A DNA stretch of 64,000 bases from Glandiceps talaboti (lineage: Eukaryota > Hemichordata > Enteropneusta > Spengelidae). The first letter of the stretch is position 1; each line of letters starts with the position of its first letter. Shown here in pieces: positions 52,264 through 63,577 of this stretch. A program made the translations under genes and the position numbers. The notes below the pieces were generated by a model. The model did not search any database. It saw only the letters and a list, made by a program, of their open reading frames with translations, and was not told the origin of the DNA. Location of the stretch: NCBI RefSeq assembly GCF_964340395.1, contig NC_135563.1, positions 2,267,501 through 2,331,500 of the forward strand, read 5' to 3'.

Positions 52264-52640
52264 CGTGTAGTGTAGTGTAGTGTAGTGTAATGTAGTTTAG
52301 TGTAGTGTAGTACATTGTCGTGTCGTGTAGTGTAGTGTAGTGTAGTGTAGTGTAGTGCAGTGCAGTGCAGTGCAGTGTAGTACAGTGCCGTGCCGTGCGG
52401 TGTCATGTCTTGTCGTGTAGTGTAGTGTAGTACAGTGTAGTGTAGTGTAATGTAGTGTGGTGCAGTGCAGTGCAGTGCAGTGTACGGTGTAGTACAGCGC
52501 CATGCCATGCCGTGCCGTGCCGTGCCGTACCGTGTCGCGCCGCGCCGTGTCATGCCGTGTCGTGCCGTGTAGTGTAGTGTAGTGTAGTGTAGTGTAGTGT
52601 AGTGTAGTGTAGTGTCGTGTCGTGTAGTGTAGTAGTGTAA
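52264..52640 (+). repeat. (GTAGT)n-type pentanucleotide array with variant blocks
   Basis: The main unit is gtagt. Internal blocks change to gtgca (about 52,356-52,378 and 52,461-52,480) and to gtgcc/gtgtc (about 52,500-52,568), then return to gtagt. The array is a mosaic of at least three pentamer variants, with a local CG-rich core in an AT-rich region. Confidence 0.95.
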
Positions 52641-52838
52641 CAGTACATTCGGTGAAGGTTGTCCTCTCCTTGGTGATACTGTAAGAAAGGAATCTCTACT
52701 GTGTTCTCATACGCACACTTATCAAGTTATTAACCCCAATTTACAAATTTGTTTATATATTGAAAACGATCATGACTGTCACCTATCATTACCATATGAC
52801 AAAAGTGAATTTACCGTATTCTTTTCTTATTATTACAG

Positions 52839-53017
52839 CCCCAGGTTTTGCTGCCTACGTAGTATACGAGGCTTCCTTCCCGTTGCCTGCCTTTATCGAG
52901 TCTCACAAATATTCATATACATACTTCGTTACGCGACTAAATCAAAATAAGAACAAAATTATTACTCCGGAAAAGGCAGGTGTTTTATTGCAGGTCAAAG
53001 AATATATAGAGGGCTGA
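52839..53017 (+). other. Candidate terminal exon
   Basis: A strong acceptor (ttcttttcttattattacag, ending at 52,838) precedes 59 open codons beginning PGFAAYVVYEASFPLPAF and ending QVKEYIEG before TGA at 53,015-53,017. An AATAAA occurs downstream near 53,258. The protein is not recognised and no upstream exon was found, so this may be a chance combination of a pyrimidine tract and a short open frame. Confidence 0.2.
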
Positions 53018-54159
53018 TGTTATAAAGAGTTTGCCCCTGGCGCCAAAATACTGGGGTGAACAGGAGATGGAATGGACCCACAACGTGACAGTACTTTTTC
53101 TTCTGCTCTTCACATGTGTTACATTTTATGAGCTTTAAGACGCTTGGTGTTCGATTATTAAAAATCATTACATTCTATGATGTAAATCAGAATTAAGACT
53201 CGGGAACTTTGTCATAATTAATGGGGAAGTGTGATATATTGACAGACATTTATCAAATAAATGTAATTTGAGCTTACTAAATGGTACAAAAAAAATGGTC
53301 AATATTTAATATTGATAACGTACCAGAATGGAGAACACTTCGGAAGTGTACTCTTCATTTACGGTTGTGCATATAGTATTTCAAAGTTTGTATATCACCA
53401 TTTACATTCGAAACTATTATATTGTTGATGTATCATTGACTTTGAATTGTCATATATGTTGGAATAATTATATGTTGTATGTTAAACTGTACGGCTGTTT
53501 TCAAGAACAAAAAGTGAAAAAGGTTTGCATCGTGGGAAGTAGATACTAAACCCACACATAGGGACAGGACACGTGATTTGTTTGTTAAAAAGTACACCCA
53601 CATTACAGAAACGTGAAAAATGAGCACTTGTAAATGAAAAATAAAACGCTTAAATCATTCTGTGCATTACTGATAACAATGGTGTTGAAATTATCGACTA
53701 ATCTCAAGATATCAAGACATTCAATTGTCGTCACCACATCCAGAACCCCTGTCAATCGCCATCCCAAGCGGACTTCGATGTCATTTTTTATCAGCTTTAA
53801 TCTTTAATATACATTATCATTCCCATTTGCATCTAAGGTATCATAGTGTTTCCCTCTCATAGTTTGTCGATAAGTGATCTATGTTACGTTCCTTGTCATG
53901 CTATCACATGCCCATATTGTTTCGTTTCAACGCTTCGTTTCGTATTTTCTTTGTCTAATTCATTTCTTCATCTAATTGAATACATCAGAAACCATCGTAA
54001 ATTACCATCTGAGAGGCCGGGGTGCTGTCTGTCCATTGAACGGCACGGACCAAACGACGGCTGCCTATACATCTGAAAGGTAACCCGGTCATGCATTTCA
54101 AAAGACGTTAAACGTGGAAGGTAGAAATTCGACCAACTTTTCTAATTTAAATGTTGAAA
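53018..54159. other. Gene-free region
   Basis: No supported gene. The short open frames at 53.33-53.55 and 53.85-54.08 kb show no family features. Confidence 0.3.
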
Positions 54160-55859
54160 ACAACAGCCCTGTTACAATTTAATAAATCTATTTCAGTCTT
54201 ACAATGAAACAATGCCAACATCAACCCTGTTACAATTTAATACATCTATTTCAGTCTTACAATGAAACAATGCCAACATCAGCCCTGTTACAATTTAATA
54301 AATCTATTTCAGTCTTACAATGAAACAATGCCAATATCAGCACTGTTACAATTTAATAAATCTATTTCAGTCTTACAATGAAACAATGCCAACATCAGCC
54401 CTGTTACAATTTAATAAATCTATTTCAGCCTTACAATGCCAACATCAACCCTGTTACAATTTAATACATCTATTTCAGTCTTACAATGAAACAATGCCAA
54501 CATCAGCCCTGTTACAATTTAATACATCTATTTCAGTCTTACAATGAAACAATGCCAACATCAGCCCTGTTACAATTTAATAAATCTATTTCAGCCTTAC
54601 AATGCCAACATCAACCCTGTTACAATTTAATACATCTATTTCAGTCTTACAATGAAACAATGCCAACATCAGCCCTGTTACAATTTAATACACCTATTTC
54701 AGTCTTACAATGAAACAATGCCAACATCAGCCCTGTTACAATTTAATACATCTATTTCAGTCTTACAATGAAACAATGCCAACATCAGCCCTGTTACAAT
54801 TTAATAAATCTATTTCAGCCTTACAATGCCAACATCAACCCTGTTACAATTTAATACATCTATTTCAGTCTTACAATGAAACAATGCCAACATCAGCCCT
54901 GTTACAATTTAATACACCTATTTCAGTCTTACAATGAAACAATGCCAACATCAGCCCTGTTACAATTTAATACATCTATTTCAGTCTTACAATGAAACAA
55001 TGCCAACATCAGCCCTGTTACAATTTAATACATCTATTTCAGTCTTACAATGAAACAATGCCAACATCAACCCTGTTACAATTTAATACATCTATTTCAG
55101 TCTTACAATGAAACAATGCCAACATCAGCCCTGTTACAATTTAATACATCTATTTCAGTCTTACAATGAAACAATGCCAACATCAGCCCTGTTACAATTT
55201 AATAAATCTATTTCAGCCTTACAATGCCAACATCAACCCTGTTACAATTTAATACATCTATTTCAGTCTTACAATGAAACAATGCCAACATCAGCCCTGT
55301 TACAATTTAATACACCTATTTCAGTCTTACAATGAAACAATGCCAACATCAGCCCTGTTACAATTTAATACATCTATTTCAGTCTTACAATGAAACAATG
55401 CCAACATCAGCCCTGTTACAATTTAATAAATCTATTTCAGCCTTACAATGCCAACATCAACCCTGTTACAATTTAATACATCTATTTCAGTCTTACAATG
55501 AAACAATGCCAACATCAGCCCTGTTACAATTTAATACACCTATTTCAGTCTTACAATGAAACAATGCCAACATCAGCCCTGTTACAATTTAATACATCTA
55601 TTTCAGTCTTACAATGAAACAATGCCAACATCAGCCCTGTTACAATTTAATACATCTATTTCAGTCTTACATTGAAACAATGTCAACATCAGCACTGTTA
55701 CAATTTAATAAATCTATTTCAGTCTTACAATGAAACAATGCCAATATCAGCCCTGTTACAATTTGATAAATCTATTTCAGTCTTACAATGAAACAATGCC
55801 AACATCAGCCCTGTTACAATTTAATACATCTATTTCAGTCTTACAATGAAACGGTGCCA
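54160..55859 (+). repeat. 58-bp minisatellite array with higher-order structure, about 30 copies
   Basis: The 58-base unit includes acaatttaatacatctattt, cagtcttacaatgaaacaat and gccaacatcagccctgtt. A 50-base form (cagccttacaatgcc, lacking eight bases) recurs at 54,426, 54,592, 54,816, 55,214 and 55,438, that is at spacings of 166, 224, 398 and 224. A 224-base higher-order unit (three 58-mers plus one 50-mer) has therefore been duplicated, and identical 75-codon frames recur at 54,486, 54,710, 55,108 and 55,332. These frames are products of the repeat. Confidence 0.97.
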
Positions 55860-56060
55860 GCTTTGATTTATTCGATTTTAATAAGTTTCATTAATTATTG
55901 CATATCATGTCGAACTTCATTCTAATAAATCAACTGATTAATAAGTTTATTGAATTTATACCCAATATTACTCTAGTGGTATGACTCATATTAACTCTAT
56001 GCTAATTTTCAATTATTAATGACGTATCTCAAAAGCAGAACAACTTCTTAATATTTATAT
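55860..56060. other. Unique 200-bp spacer between two satellite arrays
   Basis: AT-rich single-copy sequence separates the 58-bp and 62-bp arrays. The two unit sequences are not obviously related. Confidence 0.6.
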
Positions 56061-59000
56061 GTAGATATAATTATAAATATATCAGATACTCGTAATAATG
56101 GTCTGTATTGTTTAATTCTCAGTCAGATATAATTATAAATATATCAGATACTCGTAATAATGGTCTGTATTGTTTAATTCTTAGTCAGATATAATTATAA
56201 ATATACCAGATACTCGTAATATTGGTCTGTATTGTTTAATTCTCAGTTAGATATAATTATAAATATATCAGATACTCGTAATGTTGGTCTGTATTGTTTA
56301 ATTCTTAGTCAGATATAATTATAAATATATCAGATACTCGTAATAATGGTCTGTATTGTTTAATTCTCAGTTAGATATAATTATAAATATATCAGATACT
56401 AGTAATGTTGGTCTGTATTGTTTAATTCTCAGTTAGATATAATTATAAATATATCAGATACTCGTAATAATGGTCTGTATTGTTTAATTCTCAGTTAGAT
56501 ATAATTATAAATATACCAGATACTCGTAATATTGGTCTGTATTGTTTAATTCTCAGTCAGATATAATTATAAATATACCAGATACTCGTAATAATGGTCT
56601 GTATTGTTTAATTCTTACTTAGATATAATTATAAATATACCAGATACTCGTAATAATGGTCTGTATTGTTTAATTCTCAGTTAGATATAATTATAAATAT
56701 ACCAGATACTCGTAATGTTGGTCTGTATTGTTTAATTCTCAGTTAGATATAATTATAAATATACCAGATACTCGTAATAATGGTCTGTATTGTTTAATTC
56801 TCAGTCAGATATAATTATAAATATATCAGATACTCGTAATATTGGTCTGTATTGTTTAATTCTTACTCAGATATAATTATAAATATATCAGATACTCGTA
56901 ATAATGGTCTGTATTGTTTAATTCTCAGTTAGATATAATTATAAATATATCAGATACTCGTAATAATGGTCTGTATTGTTTAATTCTCAGTTAGATATAA
57001 TTATAAATATACCAGATACTCGTAATATTGGTCTGTATTGTTTATTTCTCAGTCAGATATAATTATAAATATACCAGATACTCGTAATATTGGTCTGTAT
57101 TGTTTAATTCTCAGTTAGATATAATTATAAATATACCAGATACTCGTAATGTTGGTCTGTATTGTTTAATTCTCAGTCAGATATAATTATAAATATATCA
57201 GATACTCGTAATATTGGTCTGTATTGTTTAATTCTCAGTTAGATATAATTATAAATATACCAGATACTCGTAATAATGGTCTGTATTGTTTATTTCTTAG
57301 TCAGATATAATTATAAATATATCAGATACTCGTAATATTGGTCTGTATACTATTGTTTAATTCTCAGTTAGATATAATTATAAATATACCAGATACTCGT
57401 AATATTGGTCTGTATTGTTTAATTCTCAGTTAGATATAATTATAAATATACCAGATACTCGTAATATTGGTCTGTATTGTTTAATTCTCAGTTAGATATA
57501 ATTATAAATATACCAGATACTCGTAATAATGGTCTGTATTGTTTAATTCTCAGTTAGATATAATTATAAATATACCAGATACTCGTAATATTGGTCTGTA
57601 TTGTTTAATTCTTAGTCAGATATAATTATAAATATATCAGATACTCGTAATAATGGTCTGTATACTATTGTTTAATTCTCAGTTAGATATAATTATAAAT
57701 ATACCAGATACTCGTAATATTGGTCTGTATTGTTTATTTCTCAGTCAGATATAATTATAAATATATCAGATACTCGTAATATTGGTCTGTATTGTTTAAT
57801 TCTCAGTCAGATATAATTATAAATATACCAGATACTCGTAATAATGGTCTGTATTGTTTAATTCTCAGTTAGATATAATTATAAATATACCAGATACTCG
57901 TAATGTTGGTCTGTATTGTTTAATTCTCAGTCAGATATAATTATAAATATACCAGATACTCGTAATAATGGTCTGTATTGTTTAATTCTCAGTCAGATAT
58001 AATTATAAATATATCAGATACTCGTAATGTTGGTCTGTATTGTTTAATTCTCAGTCAGATATAATTATAAATATACCAGATACTCGTAATAATGGTCTGT
58101 ATTGTTTAATTCTCAGTCAGATATAATTATAAATATATCAGATACTCGTAATATTGGTCTGTATTGTTTAATTCTCAGTCAGATATAATTATAAATATAC
58201 CAGATACTCGTAATATTGGTCTGTATTGTTTAATTCTCAGTCAGATATAATTATAAATATACCAGATACTCGTAATATTGGTCTGTATTGTTTAATTCTC
58301 AGTCAGATATAATTATAAATATACCAGATACTCGTAATATTGGTCTGTATTGTTTAATTCTCAGTCAGATATAATTATAAATATACCAGATACTCGTAAT
58401 AATGGTCTGTATTGTTTAATTCTCAGTCAGATATAATTATAAATATATCAGATACTCGTAATATTGGTCTGTATTGTTTAATTCTCAGTTAGATATAATT
58501 ATAAATATATCAGATACTCGTAATATTGGTCTGTATTGTTTAATTCTCAGTCATAAATAATTATAAATATATCAGATACTCGTAATAATGGTCTGTATTG
58601 TTTAATTCTCAGTTAGATATAATTATAAATATATCAGATACTCGTAATATTGGTCTGTATTGTTTAATTCTCAGTTAGATATAATTATAAATATATCAGA
58701 TACTCGTAATATTGGTCTGTATTGTTTAATTCTCAGTCAGATATAATTATAAATATATCAGATACTCGTAATATTGGTCTGTATTGTTTAATTCTCAGTC
58801 AGATATAATTATAAATATACCAGATACTCGTAATAATGGTCTGTATTGTTTAATTCTCAGTCAGATATAATTATAAATATATCAGATACTCGTAATAATG
58901 GTCTGTATTGTTTAATTCTCAGTTAGATATAATTATAAATATATCAGATACTCGTAATATTGTCTGTATTGTTTAATTCTCAGTCAGATATAATTATAAA

Positions 59001-59541
59001 TATATCAGATACTCGTAATAATGGTCTGTATTGTTTAATTCTCAGTTAGATATAATTATAAATATACCAGATACTCGTAATATTGGTCTGTATTGTTTAA
59101 TTCTCAGTCAGATATAATTATAAATATACCAGATACTCGTAATATTGGTCTGTATTGTTTAATTCTCAGTCAGATATAATTATAAATATATCAGATACTC
59201 GTAATAATGGTCTGTATTGTTTAATTCTCAGTCAGATATAATTATAAATATACCAGATACTCGTAATGTTGGTCTGTATTGTTTAATTCTCAGTCAGATA
59301 TAATTATAAATATATCAGATACTCGTAATAATGGTCTGTATTGTTTAATTCTCAGTTAGATATAATTATAAATATACCAGATACTCGTAATGTTGGTCTG
59401 TATTGTTTAATTCTCAGTTAGATATAATTATAAATATATCAGATACTCGTAATATTGGTCTGTATTGTTTAATTCTCAGTCAGATATAATTATAAATATA
59501 CCAGTCCCTTTTTTAATATTGGTCTGTATTGTTTAATTCTC
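56061..59541 (+). repeat. 62-bp satellite array, about 56 copies
   Basis: The unit includes agatataattataaatata, ccagatactcgtaatattgg and tctgtattgtttaattctcag. Copies are highly similar and differ mainly at a few recurrent sites: agttag/agtcag, tatatcag/tataccag, aataatgg/aatattgg/aatgttgg and ctcag/cttag/cttac. Two copies carry a five-base insertion (ctgtatactattg). The last unit is degraded, and its cagtcag end expands into a CAGT run. No long open frame exists because 62 is not a multiple of 3 and TAA/TAG codons are frequent. Confidence 0.97.
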
Positions 59542-59564
59542 AGTCAGTCAGTCAGTCAGTCAGA
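59541..59564 (+). repeat. (CAGT)n run at the edge of the 62-bp array
   Basis: About five CAGT copies follow directly from the tctcagtcag end of the terminal satellite unit. Confidence 0.85.
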
Positions 59565-62500
59565 CGGATTCTCCTTTGCTGAATTTCGAGAACTTAAATC
59601 GATTCAAAGGGAATCCGCAAAATTCATTTATATTCATTTTCTAAAGGAAGACGCAAATTAAGGGCCGAATGAAATTACACTGAGAAATAACAAACAAACA
59701 AACTTAGTATATCTATATGTTTATTATTATTACATAACCTACATGAAACGTGTTTTTTTTAAATCATAAATACAGATAACAGACGAAAAGAACACATGTT
59801 TTAAAAAATGAAATAGTAGTTACCGATATTCACCATGAAATGAACACATGGTCTACAAAAAGCGGATATGTACGAAGAAGCAATGGTAGATGTTTTAAGA
59901 GGTATGTATTAGCTGCCTGGACGACCAATTGAGTACTATGGGAGTAAATCAACTTCCGATTAGCGCCATCGTTTATCTTCATTTATCGGTTAATATCGGA
60001 TGTAACTTTCACGAAATCCCTCCAGAAATCTGGAAAATTGACTCCGATGATGAATACGTCAGAGAAATGAATTGTGATTGAGGGCAGTTCTTGATTTCAT
60101 TTACCCGTAATGATCTCTTAAAAACAACTTAATTTGAGACTTAATGGAAAGGCAAGAAGACCCAAATGTGCGATTCTGCCATCGGAATATCAAGAGGGAC
60201 GATATAAAAGCAAACATACATTTCCCACTATTTAACAGAAAACGCTCATTTTTTTTACAGCGACAACTACGCCCAACGTAATTAATGCTTGATTCTGTCG
60301 TGGGCTGTATGTTTGCGTGCACACGGTTGAACCAAAGGCGATATAAGTTAACTCGGTGGAACGAATGCCCCGAGGTTTTGTTTTGCAGCCGAATTCTTTG
60401 TAGACCGGGCTCCACATCTCAGGAGACGTATTTGAATATTTGTTGAAATCTGATTTGACCGTTAAAATGACATTTGTTTACACATTGCTGTATTTTTTTA
60501 CGAGTGGAACGCTAGTGAAGACACACCTAGTTGAAAATGAGCGTCTTCAACGCCCCATACAAGTTGTTAGTGGCAAATTAACGATTCGCATTTACTAATT
60601 GACCCCCACAGTACACAGCAATGGGCTTGTCCCAAGAGAATGATGTTTTTTTCCAAAAGTAGAAAGTAACCCGGCATCAACCGGTTATTTTGTTGTCTGA
60701 GCTTCTCCAAAAGACTCAAAGGATTGGAAAACTTCGCCCGAGGCAAGAGCCACCGAGCTGGCGAGAATTGAAAGACCGGCGGTTGGTATAATTAAGAGGG
60801 GGTGGAACACTCGGGTGATGGATGGACGACTCGAGAATTACTCAGCGATTACTTTTCTTTACAAAGGGGTAGTTAGTTGTATTAAAACCCAGCAAATCTG
60901 TTTAACGATGCCCTTCCTTTTGAACTCTTTCAGATTTTAAGACTTCCACTCGCCGCAAGGCCACCATATATCTTAACGATAAGTTTTCAAACGAACTTAA
61001 TAGAATCGCACTCAGCCGGATAGTGTCCCACGGAGCAAAAATTCGAAGCAAGGTATCGTTTTAATGAGCTTTAAGGAAGTCCACATACAGAAAGAACAAA
61101 TAATCCGAAAATGAGTGCCTATTATCTCCCTCTAGAAAAGCCTTGTTTTTGTTTCAATTGTTCGGCATCCATTCTTCAAATGCATTTACCATTTATTTCT
61201 CATTGAAAATCCTGTAAACGCAATGCCTCGGAAAATTGAAGTGGCTCTGTTCTGTCGGCCGCTTTATCTTGTTTAAACCGCCATCGATACAATTCGTAAG
61301 TTTACCCAAAGGCACAGTTATTAGCCTTTTCGGGTCGTGTGTACGAAAGAGGGCAAAAGTCATACTTTGACTTATACTGAGTAGCTTCGGTGCATGAAAC
61401 GATCTACGCTTCTGGTGGAGAGTTAGAGTAACAAACTATTCACGGCCGTCCTGCTAACTATTTTACGGAAAGCCAAAGTTGGGGGAACGGCGCCGCGTTT
61501 TGTTTCGCTCCACCCTCCTTTTATACCACCGTTGAATCGGACCGGCAGTCCACCTCCGCACCTACCGACCGTTGAAATAGAGAAGAAAAAAATAATGTCA
61601 AAATTTGACGAGTTTACGTCCGCCACATCTGTCGTTTCAAAAACTCTCCCAACTGACTAGGTCAATTTATTTGACATGAACAAGTGCATCTAAACAGCAC
61701 TCACTTCTGACATTTTACTGCAGAGCGGTCTATAGATGGCGACCGTAGTCTAGAAATCGTCCGTAGTCTCCTTCGCTCCCTCTCTGTGTCTGTGTTCTAT
61801 TATTAGACTACTAAGTCACATAAAATGCTGAGCGATCAACACCAGATCTCAATCTCGGTCCATGTCTGTTTTCTTATCGCGTTCCATATATTAAACCGAT
61901 CCCATTCGTATCACTTCTCAGTTACCGGGTAAGAAGTGGTGTGTGATTAGCTGCAATGGGATATAATTGGCCGTAATTGTCTCTATATACGTTTGGAGAC
62001 AGTGTTCTTATCGCGACTAGTCTCATATTTTTCCAATCAAATTATCGGATAGTTGAACCAAACTGGTAACAAATAGATGCTAGAAGAAAATAGTTGACTT
62101 TGATATGAACTGGAATGGCGGGAAGGAAACCCGCAATACAAACTGCGCCTATTCTGGGAAAGGTCGGAAATTGTAACTGGTGAGAAATGTCACAAAACAA
62201 CATAGAATATCTTCTGTATTTAGTTGAATATGTGTTCACATTCAGTGCTTTCTTCCTACCTCTATAGTGTTTCTAACTAGGTCTAAGTTTGAAGTAAACA
62301 CATCCATCATCGGGCGACGCTTCTGTTGGGCAAACATATTATGGATAGATGTGTTTAAGCACTCATAGAGAAGTCATTTGTAGCATATATATTAAATTCT
62401 TGTTAAATGACTATTTCCATCTAAGTTGGCGATCTCATTATCACTAGTGCTGTGTCGATGATCAGTCTAGCGTTAAAAAACCAGCCAATCCATACTTTGA

Positions 62501-62870
62501 CGGTTTCCGTTTCGGTCCTCGCCTTGGGAATACTCACGATCATAAACACCTTGTCGACGAGACATCAACCTAATCTTTAAGATGCTACCGAATTACGCAT
62601 TCTTCATCTCTCGCAACTTCTATCCCAATCACACCTTGGTAGCCTCAGTTGTGCGTAAAATATTGTACATTTCATACAGATTATTTTCAAAAAAATAAAC
62701 TTTTGTTTTTTATTTAGAGACCGACAAGATATCCTTGGGGTAATTCTGAATTGAAACAGTACTGTTGTTACAAAGAACACTAAAGCTTATTGAAGCCATT
62801 CAAAGCCTCTGTAACTATTCCATATGCTAAGCGGAGTTTATTCCTTTGATCAAGCCGTAAATTCTGTGTT
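59565..62870. other. Gene-free, less repetitive region upstream of the second gene
   Basis: No supported gene. Compared with the interval to its left this stretch is nearly free of simple repeats and has more CG dinucleotides (about 60.5-61.7 kb). It is therefore a reasonable place for regulatory DNA. Minus-strand frames at 60.1-60.4 and 61.4-61.6 kb have no family features. Confidence 0.3.
61518..61525 (-). promoter_or_regulatory. TATA-box candidate on the minus strand
   Basis: The minus strand reads ggTATAAAAGgagg, a full TATA consensus in locally GC-rich sequence. No minus-strand gene could be recognised downstream (about 61.4-61.5 kb), so its role is uncertain. Confidence 0.15.
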
Positions 62871-63577
62871 CCTGGCGCCTCTGTTGTGGCCGAGCTTGTC
62901 TGTTCCATTGGTAAACGATGACAAACCATGATAGATTATTTGTCGGGCCAATTAGCTCTGGCTTGGTCTGAGGGTAATTGATCACCTAAAGGGGTGTGTA
63001 CCCACTGCAAATAAGTTCTTTATGTTCATGAATAAAATTTGATAAGCCTATTCACATGCAGCTTAGGCCCAGCTAAGTCTTTTGATGGCGAGGGATGCTT
63101 GCGGGCACACAATCATACCATACTCGGGGACAATAGCCGTGTAGTCGCCCGCCCATACTTTAACTTACACTGAATATAATTGCAAATAGATTGGCCAATC
63201 GACACCGTTGTTTATGAGCCAGCTAATCTTGTGTAAACGAGCCGACCACTCGATTCGCCTGCACAGCATCCATTCATACTGTATATTAGTAGTATTTATA
63301 CTGCACTTAGGAAATATGAAGTCGCATGATTAGCCGCGTCATACACTCGCCAAGTTGTGATTGGGCGCAACATGAGAGAGCTAAAGTATACAATTATGTA
63401 AATGTAGGCGGACTTCAACAGTGTAACCTTGTCTGCTCTACTCACCTCGATATTTTATATTCGGCTTATTAATGGTCACTTTTCCCCTTAGCAAGCCAAG
63501 GGGAACAGCTATCGAGACAAATAGCAAGTGAACGCTTCCTGACTGAAAAGTTGACTTGTTGAGTTTACATATTAACA
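62871..63577 (+). promoter_or_regulatory. Presumed promoter and proximal regulatory region of the EH1-motif gene
   Basis: Positioned directly upstream of the ATG at 63,578. It contains a perfect 12-base palindrome gattggccaatc (63,188-63,199) that fuses ATTGG and CCAAT, another ATTGG at 63,360-63,364, several TAAT-type homeodomain cores (caattag, gtaattga, gctaatc) and almost no simple repeats. An attttatat at about 63,452 is a weak TATA candidate. The regulatory role is inferred from position and motif content. Confidence 0.35.

Noticed and set aside
53031-53045. Third CTCF-like site (ggcgccaggggc on the minus strand)
   Set aside because: It lacks one G of the core and fits poorly; a similar weak match at about 62,870-62,890 was also left out.
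54320-55559. Five nearly identical 75-codon frames that look like a repeated gene family
   Set aside because: They arise from the 58/50-bp satellite; each ends at the same repeat position and contains no protein-like signal beyond the repeat.
56061-59541. Interpretation of the 62-bp units as multiple tiny exons with GT...AG boundaries
   Set aside because: Gt-aat and ttctcag occur in most units, but the implied intron of about 30 bases is too short and the frame is full of stops; left only as a remark in the finding.
60101-60415. 104-codon minus-strand frame
   Set aside because: No domain, signal or splice context is recognisable, and the length is within what chance gives in this sequence.
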